Of a stretch of DNA of 64,000 nucleotides, positions 34,331-46,320 are shown in pieces. The DNA lies in contig CM056728.1 in NCBI GenBank assembly GCA_029844215.1, forward strand, positions 62,783,789-62,847,788, written 5' to 3'. The stretch's first letter is position 1; every line of letters begins with the position of its first letter. Source of the DNA: Przewalskia tangutica (Eukaryota; Streptophyta; Magnoliopsida; Solanales; Solanaceae). The position numbers were made by a program, and so were the translations under genes. The notes under the pieces are model-generated. The model saw nothing but the letters and a program-made list of their open reading frames with translations, was not told the origin of the DNA and searched no databases.

Positions 34331-35861
34331 AAGAATCAAAATGGAAACATACCCGTGGAATTCTCCATCACCGCCAAAGACGCCCAAGTAAGTTCTCAAT
34401 AAGTCGATCGCTCTATCGAGAGACGCCAGAATACGTAAATACCACACTTGCACAACAAAGGCTATCATCACAAAGATAGGCAAGTTTCACAACAACAAGC
34501 ATAGGCAAGTTTCACAACAACTCAAAGTACTTTCATTTTACGCCAAAGTCCGGTTTTTAACCCCAAAGTACTACATACGTTAAGTTCTTTTAAAAGAGAT
34601 CCATTACTTTTATAAAAGTCACCCGATACCCGTAGTATTAGAATGACCAACCCACCTTCCTTTTCAAAATCAAGTAACAACATTCTTTCCTAAGTTCCAG
34701 CTTGCCTAGTTTCAATTACTCAAGCTTCTCATTTTCAAATGGTTTCATAGTTCCCAAACTTAATCACTGATTCCTTTAGAACAATCGAGTAACATATGTC
34801 ATATATGCGAGTAGTTATTCTGTTTATAACGATCTTATTACAAATGCCCATGATCTAGAAAATGTAATATCATTTTGTCTCATCTTAGCTTCTACGCATG
34901 GAGGTTTCTACCGGTTTTAATACAAATACATCATTATTCAATACATTTTCCTTTATTAACGCCGCAGCTGGTCTGTCGATACACATTCGATTCCCAAATC
35001 AAGAAAACATTATCCCTTTAAAACCAAGTACTCATTACTCACGAATGAGATTTCACACAAACATCCACATTAAAACAAATAAGTTAAGTCTCTTATCTTA
35101 TAAGATCAAGTCTCTTAACTTCTAACATCAAGAAACCATTTTCATTTTCATAAGGTCGTTATAACTAACTTCCCATAAAGCTATTATAACACCCTATGTT
35201 TTAAAACCAACCAAATCACTTAGCACATGTACGCCTCACCGCTACATAGTTCACAACAATCATGCTAGAAAAGATAGAAAGAGGTTCACATACCTCACGC
35301 ATTTATCGACAATAAGCAAAATGCTCCAAGTACTACAACCTTGCTAGCCCTTTCCACTCCTCGAGTGTAATACGCTACTCTTAGTACTTTCACCTCGATA
35401 AGCCCAAAATTATCCAAGTTATAATGTCGATCCCGAGCAAGGTTTAGCTCCACCGCGCGCCCAAACCACTCCAAACAACCCTTAGAAGTTCTAACTAACT
35501 TCTACTCAAATACTTCAACCAACTACGAAGATTTCCTTGTGGTTTTGGCTGAGACTAAAGGACAAAAGGTAGTATTTCCTGACTCTACGAAAGAGGTATC
35601 TTGGAATACTACAAGGTACAAGGCTAAGGTATTTTGGGCATTATAACAATACTAGGGGAGTATTTCTATACCACAACAAGTGGTATTATGCGAAACAACT
35701 AGCAGTGGTACCCTACTTAGCACCACAAAGTGGGGAGGAACCTTCTCGGCCAAAGGCCACAAGGAGGAGGAGGGGAGAGGCTTAGGACGAGAGCTACTAG
35801 AGGAGGAGGGATTTCAAGACTTAGACAGCTGAGGAGAATGAATAAGTCTTCACAAGGAGGG

Positions 35862-35869
35862 TATTTATA
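35862..35869 (-). promoter_or_regulatory. TATA box, Q 3' LTR
   Basis: TATTTATA on the plus strand, about 680 bases from the LTR start, farther than in O, A, P and E because of the extra U3 segment. Confidence 0.6.
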
Positions 35870-36547
35870 AGAAAACCAAAGGCCAACCAACGGCCAAGAT
35901 CAAGCCATGTGCAAGGCAAGTGTAAGGCCAAGATCGCCAAGTGCACCCTAGCCCCTACTCCTTAAAACCCTCACAAATATCTACACAAATATCTAGCACC
36001 ACTTGCCCTCCAAATCGCCATGTCACGCCCCACTTGTTTCCACGCGAGGTGGTGACACACGCCACCCTCCCGCTGGTCCAAAATGTTTCGCCTCTCTAAA
36101 AATCCGCAAAAATAAGAAAAGACATAGCCAAATTTTCCTCGCAAGTTATGTAAAACGCTTCGAAAAACGACTCCAACCGTGTCAGGCACAAAGGTAAAAT
36201 CGCCAGTGGTGCCACATGGGGTGACACGCGTCGCCTCGATTCGCCTGTAATATTTCGCCTTCCAAAAATATCCAAAATACCGAAATCTCAAAACAAAGCG
36301 TTCTACAAAATCAGAATTTCTCCCGTGGCCCCACGTGACCATTTCCAAAATAAAATCTCAAAATTTAATATAATCTATGAAGTCCAAATACCAAACTGGG
36401 AATCCACCCCATTAACGAACCTTTTTCTTCACAAACAACCGGAAACTTTTCCGCCGAAAAACTCACATCTTTCTTTCTTTCAAAATTTCTGTCGTACTCT
36501 CGTACGTACGTCCTCACATACATACCCTGCAACTACGGGGTATAACA

Positions 36548-36578
36548 TTCTCCTCTTAGAAACATTCATCCCGAATGT
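36548..36578 (-). other. Purine tract and hairpin of Q
   Basis: ttctcctcttag then aacattcatcccgaatgtt (36560-36578) in plus-strand reading. One stem position is a mismatch (G:U in RNA) relative to P. Confidence 0.75.
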
Positions 36579-37400
36579 TCCTTCTCAAGACGGATATCGA
36601 TGAAGTTCCTCTAACAAGTTGTCAACGCCACACCGCCAATGCAAATAACACACGTTATCTTCCTTCCTTACTGGCCGTGCCCTTCTCGAACACTTGAACT
36701 CTCCCAAGACGCACCAAACTTCACCATTACTTCCGCTCCCAAAAATCTCCGAGTCACTACCTCCAAACTTGGTCATCTTACTAACCTCAAACTTCCTTAA
36801 GGCCATTCCCGCCTTTACGAACCGCTCGGTCGAACGCGTCCCACGAACTCATACGATGATCATACAAACTGGGCCTAGCATCCTCATGACTACCACCGCG
36901 GGACCACCCAGAACTCGACCCCACCTTAATCCGGCTACGGGTTGACCCAGACACGCCCTCAACCCGACCCACAATCGCTAAGCCCTCGCTCTCGACACTA
37001 ACAATCCCGCTAAATCACATCATGAAAGCTACCACTTCCTTCTCACACTACCTATGGACTTATCACACAATTAAAACCCACGATACCACGACTCGATAAA
37101 GGTCAAACATAAAACGAATCTTTTACTCAAGACGACCTTACCTCTAAGGTCTCAATCGTGATACCAGTGGTTCACACTTACCATGCCCCCATACTTACCC
37201 TTCTACAATAACCGTGTGTCTAAATCACATTTAGCACAAAGCTATCCAACATAACACTAAAACACATCAAGATACAAAACTCTGCAGGTTAAGGATATAC
37301 CTGCCTCTTCCGCTTCACTCTAATCATAGCCCACTGCAGGCGCATAATCAGAAGGCGGCGAACCACCATCGATCCTAGGTCGAGTCGTAACATCCGTATA
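36579..37400 (-). other. 3' block of element Q
   Basis: Matches 19904-20880 in element A (for example cttggtcatcttactaacctc near 36768 and 20172) and, in reverse, the 3' blocks of O and D. No protein domain is recognised. Confidence 0.6.
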
Positions 37401-37988
37401 CCTTGGTCTGACAGCCTCGCAAATGGCCCCGCCGGCCGCAAAAATAACAAGCTCCTCGCACCACGACACTTCCCAAATGCGTCTACTACATCGACTACAC
37501 CGAGGTAGGGTGACCGTGATTCCGCCAACACCTTACTTCCTCGGAAACTCAACCTCGAGCTCGACCGCCTCAAGACGGAGGACCACTCATGCGGGGTACA
37601 AAACTAGTTCGGCCGAGGCGGTCCGCCTCGAAAGTCGCCAAAGACTCGATGTCCTCGGCCTTCTCGCTGATCCAGTGTCATTCCGCCGACCTCCGCACTC
37701 ACATCCTAGTGCACGAGTCGACGCGCAATGTCCATGCCCAACAAGAGCTACACCAACAAGCCTCTCGTTAAGTAATCATCTAATCCGTGACGAGCGGCAC
37801 TCTATCCTCCATGGTTGCCACTAAAGCGGGACATACCGAGCCAACGAGTCAAACTCCACGTTGTACTCGAATCGACGCCTCTCTGCCTCAAAGATCATAA
37901 ACTGCTGGTCCGCGCCTCCTCATCCGCGGAGGCAAGTGAGCGAGGAATGCCTCGAGAACTCGCCCCATACTGCCGGAAGCGCATGCTT
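37401..37988 (-). pseudogene. gag-like region of Q, 3' part
   Basis: Minus strand. The EFDSLA-type word (near 37837-37857) and a tail with ggcggaccgcctcggcc match A. No zinc knuckle is seen. Element D cuts it after gcatgctt; the region resumes at 47074 with ctctcccgacaactccc, and the intact order gcatgctcttcccgac is seen in A at 21413-21428. Confidence 0.55.
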
Positions 37989-38291
37989 CGCTATACCCCG
38001 TAGTTCCCGGTATGTATGCGAGGACGCACGCATTTGAGAATACGGCGTAAAGATTGGAAAGGAAGAAAGAGGTGATTTTTCCACTAAAAGTTTCCGCTTG
38101 TGAAGGAAAAGGTTCGTAACGGGAATTGATTCCCGATTTGGTATTCTGACTTCCGAATATTAGAGAATTATGGAATTTTATTTTGAAATGGTCACTGGGC
38201 CCACGAGAAATTTACTGCTTTGGGCCCACTTTGTTTTCTAGATTTTGGCCATCAGGATATTTTCTAAGATGTTTTATTTTGGGTTACAGAG

Positions 38292-38307
38292 GGTGACACG
38301 TGTCACC
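38292..38307 (+). promoter_or_regulatory. G-box-like palindrome
   Basis: ggtgacacgtgtcacc, a perfect 16-base palindrome centred on CACGTG. Same at 43785-43800; close forms at 6259-6274, 50594-50609 and 63516-63531. CACGTG cores bind plant bZIP and bHLH factors; binding here is inferred. Confidence 0.55.
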
Positions 38308-38645
38308 CCGCCTAGTGGCTCGCCGAATGGCATTTGTGCACAACACCCTGCTAGAGTCGCTGACTAAACGCTTTACATAACTCATGCAGGGAAAATTCCG
38401 GCTATGTCTTTTCTTATTTTTATGGATTTTTCCGAGAGACGGAACATTTGGACCAACGAGAGGGCGCACTGCACCCTCTCATCAAAGCGCGGGCGCTTCG
38501 ACGACTTCAGGGTGTCAAGTGGCAGATATTTGTGTAGATATTTGCAGGGTTTTAAGGAGTAGGTCTAGGGGGCACTGGGTGAATCTTGGCCTTACACTTG
38601 CTATACACTTGGCTAGATCTCGCCATTGGTCGCCTTGGCTTGTGC

Positions 38646-38653
38646 TATAAATA
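38646..38653 (+). promoter_or_regulatory. TATA box, D 5' LTR
   Basis: TATAAATA then ccctctctttgatgaacttcttcatcc; 657 bases from the LTR start. Confidence 0.65.
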
Positions 38654-40589
38654 CCCTCTCTTTGATGAACTTCTTCATCCTAAATATTTCCTAAGTGTTA
38701 GAATCCTCCTCCCTTCCTTATGGTTCTCGCCCTCCCCTTGTGGCCGAGAGCACCCCCTCTAGTGGTGCTAGCCGAGAGTGTACCCCTAGCCTAGTTGCTT
38801 TCAGATAATACCCCTCAGGTGTAGAAATACTCTCAAAAGTATTGTTATAATGCCCAAATTACCTTAGCCAGATACCTTGTAGTATTCTAAGGTTATACCT
38901 ATACTAAAAGCCCTAAATACTATTATACTTTCCGCCACCACAAAACCGAAACCCTAGGGAAAATCTCCATAGTTAGTCGGAGTGTTATGTAGTTGGTTAG
39001 AACTTCTGGGTGGTTTGAGCGTCGAGCGCCCGAGTCGAGTTAAACCTGCTCGTGAGCTTACATTAAACTCTGATAATTACGGGCTTATCGAGGTAATTAT
39101 CTTGTCCCCTATTGTAATTGGATATTACATGTCAGAGGAAATTATAGTCAAGTATACTATGTATATAATCGAACATACTTGTGGCAATGTCTTCGACTTA
39201 AGCTCAAGAATCGAATCGAATCGCTTTTACATAGGATCAGACATTACGAGTTGTGTAGCTTTTCGCGAGTAGAATTGTACTGCTCGTTAGATGTGTAACT
39301 CGGTTGGCTTGGTAGCCGCCCGCAGAGGAGGAGATTTACGCCGTCATGGGAGGAGGCCGAATTTTCTCAGAGAATGTTCTACGATAAGATCTTGATGTTA
39401 ATGTCACTGCGTGGCCTTATAGGTCAAGTACTACGTGGCGCGCTCTACTTGGCTTAAGGAGTAGCCGACACTGGAAGTACTGAGCGCTTTGCTATTAGTC
39501 GATACTCGCCGCAGGTACGTGAACCTCTTCCTATCTCTTCCAAAGATGATACGTGTGAACTATGTAGTACCAGACGCATACGTGCTAAAATGTATTTGAT
39601 TGTTTAAAACATAAAGTGTTATAACGCTTTATGGGAAGTTGGTTATAACACTTTATGTTAGTAAGAAAATACTTGTGGTTTTTAAAGGTTATCTGATTTG
39701 AACTATAAGTTGCTTTTTATGTGTTAATAAATTAACTTGAAGTATTTCAATAGGTTTTTGATTCATTTTTAAAGAAGAGTTAATACTTGATTTGTTTTTA
39801 ATACTTAAGAGTTATACTAGCTTTATGGAAAGTTAGGTATAACGCCTTAAGAATGTTTTATCGATTTTGAAAATCAGAACGTGTATCGACAAACCATCGC
39901 AAATGCTAATAAAAGGAAATGTTTTGACAGATTAAGTATTATTAAAACCAGAGAAACTTCCATCCGCATAAGCCAAGACGAGACAAAATGATATTTCCTA
40001 GATCATGGTCATTGAATAAGATTGTTGTAAACAAGAATATCCTACTCACATATAAGACTTATGTTTCTGATAGTTTAAAAGAGAATTATATTCTTAAATG
40101 AATAAGACTACGAACTACTTAAACCTTTCTAAATAAGAAACATGAACATTTGAAATTAGGCAAACTTGACGCTTGGAAAATAATGTTGTTACTTGAGTTT
40201 TACAAAGAGAAGTGTTTTGATTTACTTCAAAAGATAATCACTCTATTTTCATATACTACGTATTGTGTGACTTTATGAGAGTAACGATCTTTAAAGAGTT
40301 AATGTATGAAGTACTTGGGGATAAAACCCAACTTGTTTAGCATATAGTAGAAAGTACCTCGTGTGTATAACTTGATTGTGTTGGTTCGTGATAGCCTTGT
40401 AATACTTTCTTGTTGATTTGATAAGTAAACACGCCAGGATGCTACGGTGTTAGTATCTCGTGATGTTTGGTAAAGGGGTTTTTCCTTTGTTGCGCTTATG
40501 TTGTTTAACGATAAGTCGTTATGATAGTATTATACATCACTCATCTCGAGATGATTCCGGGTTGTCGCCTCCACGCGGGGTAGACTCAA

Positions 40590-40830
40590 AGCGTCGACGG
40601 ACCTATGATTCGAGACTACCCTACGCGTCCAGGGCCATGCGGAATCGCGGAGTTCCGTGTTACGACGCGCTCGTGGTCACGCGTCCTCGCGGGCGCGGAC
40701 GGCGAGTCCAAGACGCCGCCGGAGTAGCTACCGATGCGGGTTATACTCACGCGCCGACCGATTGGCCTACGCGAGTCCGCGGAAAGTTCCAGTGGCTAGA
40801 CGCGCACATTAGATATCGCGCAAGTGGTCG
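40590..40830 (+). repeat. LTR minisatellite, type I (D 5' LTR)
   Basis: Degenerate units around ctacgcg / tcacgcg / gcgagtcc. Partner array at 46090-46320. A 199-codon open stretch (40460-41059) spans it but is not open in the partner LTR. Confidence 0.6.
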
Positions 40831-41585
40831 CTTTGATCACGTGACGGCCCAGACAGATCTTATGATACGCTTCATGACCTTGTTGGTACTGGCGTTAGTA
40901 GCTCGCTATGCCTTCGCATTTACTCAGACGCAGTTATTATGGCACGTGGGACTCGTGTTCATGCGTGTTCTCGTGCTTTTATATCATAAACCGCCGGCAA
41001 TGAGGAAGGTATTCCACGCACGAGCGATGACGCGAGACTGGCGCGAGTCCCCGACTTGACATGCATCGCTATTATTGTGAATCAGAGTTTGCTTATCATA
41101 CACGCCTCCGCTTTATAGACTATTATGATTTCATTTACGATTTTTAGTTTCACATACTGCACTGCCAGATCGACTCTCCTTCGGGCCGCGCTCATGCCGC
41201 AGTAAAGGTACACCGCCATCGATCCTCGCCTTAGGGTCACAGTCACATGGGAAAGCTCCGCTTTCTCCGAGGCTTATCGCCGTATAGTCCCCTCGTTGTT
41301 GTAGGTGTTTACATTCGTGGTACGGCGGGCCCCGTCCCGCCATTGTTGTCGATCATTTCAGAGGTCCGTAGTAATCGCAAGGGCGTGGTTTGTAAAAGGA
41401 TTAAAGCTGCTTCATGTTGAAAAAGTTGTTGTTTATATATATGCCGAAAGGCAAGTTTTTCTCGATTATTGTTTCATATTTTATAATATGTCTTGTATCG
41501 CTTTATGTTCCGCTGATTACTCGATGTTGTATCACCAGGGTGCCCGGTAGGCATCACCACGTCCCTAATCGGGTCGTGACAAAAG

Positions 41586-41600
41586 TGGTATCGTGAGCGC
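41586..41600 (+). other. Primer-binding site of D
   Basis: tggtatcgtgagcgc, four bases after the LTR end. The variant reading tggtatcgtgagc, against tggtatcgagcgc in O, fits an unstable call of the expected TGGTATCAGAGC. Confidence 0.8.
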
Positions 41601-42225
41601 TTAATCCTGAAAGTGTCTACGCATCAGATCCAAGAGAGTCTCGATTATCGCGTGTTGTGCACCACACCAATAATCGTGAGGCTATAGGATATTTAAGATT
41701 GGTTTCTATTCTTCTCACTCGAGATCGCTCAGAGCCGTGTTGTAAGTCGGACTCTCCGACGAAATTCATTCCTTATCGCTATGCCTCCGTAGGCAACCCG
41801 CCCAGTGAGGCAAGGCAAATGGCGGAGTCGCGAGTTGAGTTCAGAGGGTCGCGAGGGCACAGCCCAATCATTACCTAGGTAGTGCTTCATTCGGGATTTC
41901 GCGACGCCACTAGCCCCAAGAAAGTTTAGCACGGCGCGCAGCTCCATCGCGCCATGATATTTGAACCTTCGCCCACGCACTGTGAACAGAGAATATGGAT
42001 CGCAAAGAGGCGACTACATTAGCTATGGATTTGGCTACCAGAGAGTATACCGATGTATCGCGAGTCTTGACGACTACCAAGAGAGGGTCAAGAGTAATTC
42101 TTCATTGTTGAGCATGGCCTCGGTACGGCTTATGTACAGCAGCCGAAAAACGTAGAGATCGACGTTAACCAAGGACATGAGAGAGGCCAGAGCAAAGCAG
42201 GTCCTTCAGAACTTTCAAGGCGAGT
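41601..42225 (+). pseudogene. gag-like region of D
   Basis: Aligns with O at 15857-16490 (gtgaggctataggatattta; gagcatggcctcggtacggcttatg; aactttcaaggcgag). The match with O then stops: D goes directly into the 3' block, while O has about 200 more bases before element A. D therefore has an extra internal deletion of the gag-like part, which accounts for its shorter internal region. No frame runs through. Confidence 0.55.
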
Positions 42226-43450
42226 ATACCTAAGTGCTATGTTCGATAGCAAGCAGTGGTAGTTGTGATTAGAAATCACGCGTGGGTTAACCGAGTAAGA
42301 TTTTGGGGGATGCAGGCGCGAGCCTTAGAGTGTTATACGCATGCACCTTAGAAGCAAGGCCATCTCGAGTAAAGGTGTAGTGTTATGTTTGATCTCATCT
42401 GAGTGCATAGTGCACGCGAGCTATGTTTGGGATAGGTCCCAAGTGGTATGAAATGAAAGAGGGTAGTTGAGCTAAGAAGACCGCCAGGTTTTCGTGAACA
42501 TGTTTAGTAAAATTATTCCTTCGGAGATAGTATTTTGCGCTCACGCCTGGTTGAGGCCACGCCGCGGGTCAACCCGCGCATGTTTGGCGCTGGCGGGTCC
42601 GTGGTGGTCCCGCCAGGAAGCGGTCACGAGGGTGTTAGGCCCAAGTTTAGTTAACCAACAGACGAGTTCTGGATGCTCGACCGGCGGTCGTCGACGGGGC
42701 ACTCATCGTGTTCTTCGGTCAGACCGCTCACTCGGCAGTTGTTGATTTATCGTAAAGGTTGTAAGGCTGCACGGGTGCCTACGCACCTTATGGCGCATGC
42801 TGGAGCCTGTGTTACGCTGTTTTGTTTCCGGAAGTTTTACCAGCAGGTTAAGGACTCAGCAGTCTCAGACCGCATTCGCTTCTGCCGCGCGTGGATTTCG
42901 CGGTAGTTGTGAGGATTGTTGTCTCCCGTGGAGGGAGCGCTTAAGCTACCATTCCAGTTGTTCTGATGTCGCCACGGCCTTGTAGGGCAGAAGTGTAAGT
43001 TGCCTGGCCGATTGGTTCGATGTTGGCGTTCGATAGTCGATCAGCTTGTTCCAGCAGATCGCGGATGTGGTAAAGCTCGTTTGAAGAAGTTCGCACCAGA
43101 GGAATCGCGGATATTCGGCGACGACGCCAGAGTTCGTGCCGACGGTCGGTCTTCTTGAAAGTACCACCCCGGACAGGGTGTGACGAGTTTTGGAAACCAA
43201 AGCAGATCGTAAACGTGGTGCGGTTCGAGGCACGACAGCCTTCGTGGATCGCAGTTGCCGGCACCATTTGTCGGGTCGCTTGAGCTAGGCTCGCGCAAAG
43301 TGACAAAAGTGTATTTGTGGTGATGTTAGAGGTGTTTCTCGTAGACTTGGATATAAGTATGTTGCGCAGTATTTCGTGGCCGTGTATGGCAGTGATTGTT
43401 TCGTAAGTATGTGAAGACTATATCGCGCACGATGTTTTGAGATTTAGAAG
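42226..43450 (+). other. 3' block of element D
   Basis: Matches O from about 25445 (gtgctatgttcgatagc; gttaggcccaagtttagttaacc; aggctgcacgggtgcctac). Antisense open stretches of 85-121 codons near 42941-43306 are not preserved in O. No domain recognised. Confidence 0.6.
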
Positions 43451-43451
43451 G

Positions 43452-43482
43452 AACATTCGGACGAACGTTTCTGGGGGAAGAA
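43452..43482 (+). other. Hairpin and purine tract of D
   Basis: aacattcggacgaacgtt (43452-43469), then ctgggggaagaa directly before the 3' LTR. Confidence 0.75.
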
Positions 43483-44140
43483 TGTTATACCCCGTAGTTC
43501 CCGGTATGTATGCGAGGACGCACGACGAGAATACGGCTAAAGATTGGAAAGGAAGAAAGAGGATTTTTCCACTAAAAGTTTCCGCTATGAAGGAAAAGGT
43601 TCGTTAACGGAATTGATTCTGATTTGGTATTCTGACTTCCGAATATTAGAGAATTATGGAATTTTATTTTTGAAATGGTCACTGGGGCCCACGGAGAAAT
43701 TTACTGGCTTTGTGGGCCCACTTTGTTTTCTAGATTTTGGCCATCAGGATATTTTCTAAGATGTTTTATTTGGGCTAATAGGAGGGTGACACGTGTCACC
43801 CCGCCTAGTGGCTTGGCCGAATGGCATTTGTGCACAACACCTTGCTAGAGTCGTCGACTAAACGCTTTACATAACTCGCGAGGGAAAATTCGCCATGTCT
43901 TTTCTAATTTTTATGGATTTTTCCGAGAGACTAACATTTTGGACCAACGAGAGGGCGCACTGCACCCTCTCATCAGGTGGGCAAGTGGGCGCTGGACGAC
44001 TTTGGGGTGTCAAGTGGCAGATATTTGTGTAGATATTTGCGAGGTTTTGGGAGTAGGGTCTAGGGGCACTTGGGTGAATCTTGGCCTTACACTTGCTATA
44101 CACTTGGCTAGATCTCGCCATTGGTTGGCCTTGGCAGTGC

Positions 44141-44148
44141 TATAAATA
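44141..44148 (+). promoter_or_regulatory. TATA box, D 3' LTR
   Basis: TATAAATA, 658 bases from the LTR start, same context as in the 5' LTR. Confidence 0.65.
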
Positions 44149-46089
44149 CCCTCTCTTTTGATGAACTTCTTCATCCTAAATATTTCCTAAGTGTTGTAAT
44201 CCTCCCTCCCTTCCTTATGGTTCTCGTCCCTCCCTCAGGTCGAGCACCCCCTCTGGGGTGCTAGCCGAGAGTGTACCCCTAGCCTAGTTGCTGTGATAAT
44301 ACCCCTTTGTGGTGTAGAAATACTCTCAAAAGTATTGTTATAATGCCCAAATTACCTTAGCCAGATACCTTGTAGTATTCTAAGGTTATACCTATAAAAG
44401 CCCTAAATACTATTATACTTTCCACTACCACAAAACCGAAACCCTAGGAAAATCTCCATAGTTAGTCGGAGTGTTATGTAGTTGGTTAGAACTTCTGGGT
44501 GGTTTGGAGCGGGTCGAGCGCCTGAGTCGAGTTAAACTTTGCTCAGAGCGACATTAAACTCGGATAATTATGGGCTTATCGAGGTAATTATCTTGTCCCC
44601 TATTGTAATTGGATATTACATGTTGTAGGAAATTATAGTCAAGTATACTATGTATATAATCAACATAGCTGTGGCAATGTCTTTGGACTTAAGCCCAAGA
44701 ATCGAATCGAACTGTTTTACATAGGATCAGACATGAGGCTTGTGTAGCTTTTCATGAGTAGAATTGTACCCGTCGTTAGATGTGTAACCCCTCGGTTGGC
44801 TTAGCCGCCTGCTAGAGGAGGAGATTTACGCCGCCATGTGGGGAGGTGTCGCCAATTTTCTCAGAGAATGTTCTACGATAAGATCTTGATGTTAATAAGC
44901 GCCTTGTGGCCTTATAGGTCAAGTACTACGTGTGGCGCGCTCTACTTGGCTTAAGGAGTAGCCGGTTGGAAGTACTGAGCGCTTTGCTATTAGTCGATAC
45001 TCGCCGCGAGGTATGTGAACCTCTTCCTATCTCTTCCAAAGATGATACGTGTGAACTATGTAGTACGGACGCATACGTGTGCTAAATGTATTTGATTGGT
45101 TTAAAACATAAAGTGTTATAACGGCTTTATGGGAAGTTGTTATAATGACTTTATGTTAGTAAGAAAATACTTGTGGTTTTAAAGGGTAACCGATTTGAAC
45201 TATAACCGCTTGTTATGTGTTAATAAAAGAACTTGAAGTATTTCAAAAGGTTTTGATTCATTTTGAAAGAGGTAATACTTGATTTGTTTTGAAAACTTAA
45301 GAGTTATACTAGCTTTATGGAAAGTTAGGTATAACGCCTTAAGAATGTTTTACCGATTTTGAAAATCAGAATGTGTATCGACAAACCATCGCAGCGTTAA
45401 TAAAAGGAAATGTTTTGACAGATTAAGTATTATTAAAACCAAGAGAAACTTCCATCCGCAGAAGCTAAGATGAGACAAAATGATATTTCCTAGATCATGG
45501 TCATTGTAATAAGATTGTTGTAAACAAGAATATCCTACTCACATATAAGACTTATGTTTCTCGATAGTTTAAAAGAGAATTATATTCTTAAATGAATAAG
45601 ACTATGAACTACTAAACCTTTCTAAATAAGAAACATGAACATTTGAAATTAGGCAAACTTGACGCTTGGAAAATAATGTTGTTACTTGAGTTTTACAAAG
45701 AGAAGTGTTTTGATTTACTTCAAAAGATAATCACTCTATTTTCATATACTACGGTATCAGGTGACTTTTGTGAGAGTAACGATCTTTTAAAGAGTTAATG
45801 TATGAAGTACTTTGGGGATAAAACCCGAACTTGTTTAGCATATAGTAGAAAGTACCTTGTGTGTATAACTTGATTGTGTTGGTTTGTGATAGCCTTGTAA
45901 TACTTTCTTGTTGATTTGATAAGTAAACATGCTAGGATGCTACGTGTTAGTATCTTGTGATGTTTGTGTAAAGGGGTTTTTCCTTTGTTGTGCTTATGTT
46001 GTTTAACGATAAGTCGTTATGATAGTATTATACATCACTCATCTCGAGATGATTCCGGTTGTCGCCTCCGACGCGGGGTAGACTCAGCG

Positions 46090-46320
46090 GTCGATGGACC
46101 TATGATTCGAGACTACCCTACGCGGTCCAGGGGTCGGCGCGGAATCGCGGAGTTCGAGGTTAGACGCGCCTTGTGGTCACGCGGTCCTTGTGGGCTACGC
46201 GACGGCGAGTCCAGACGCCGCCGGGAGTAGCTACCCTCGACGCGGGTTATACCATGCGCGGCCGATCTGATTGGCCTACGCGAGTCGCGAAAGTTCCAGG
46301 CTAGACGCGCACATTAGATA
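46090..46320 (+). repeat. LTR minisatellite, type I (D 3' LTR)
   Basis: Partner of 40590-40830, with many small length differences between the two. Confidence 0.6.

Larger units (their letters stand above)
33456..36547 (-). repeat. 3' LTR of element Q
   Basis: Runs tgtaacgactgcccggcc (TGTCACG reads TGTAACG) to acggggtataaca. The minisatellite is at 34020-34330. The U3 end has two stacked promoter-proximal modules, see the chimeric-U3 finding. Confidence 0.9.
37989..41581 (+). repeat. 5' LTR of element D
   Basis: cgctataccccgtagttc to gggtcgtgaca. U3 has GGGCCCAC boxes at 38196-38204 and 38221-38229, a G-box palindrome at 38292-38307 and a TATA box at 38646. Type I minisatellite at 40590-40830. 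Confidence 0.92.

Noticed and set aside
40460..41059. A 199-codon open stretch in D's 5' LTR
   Set aside because: It spans the type I minisatellite, has no recognisable domain, and the matching place in D's 3' LTR (45960-46560) is not open over the same length.
42941..43306. Antisense open frames of 85-121 codons in D's 3' block
   Set aside because: Not preserved in the homologous block of O and without a recognised domain.
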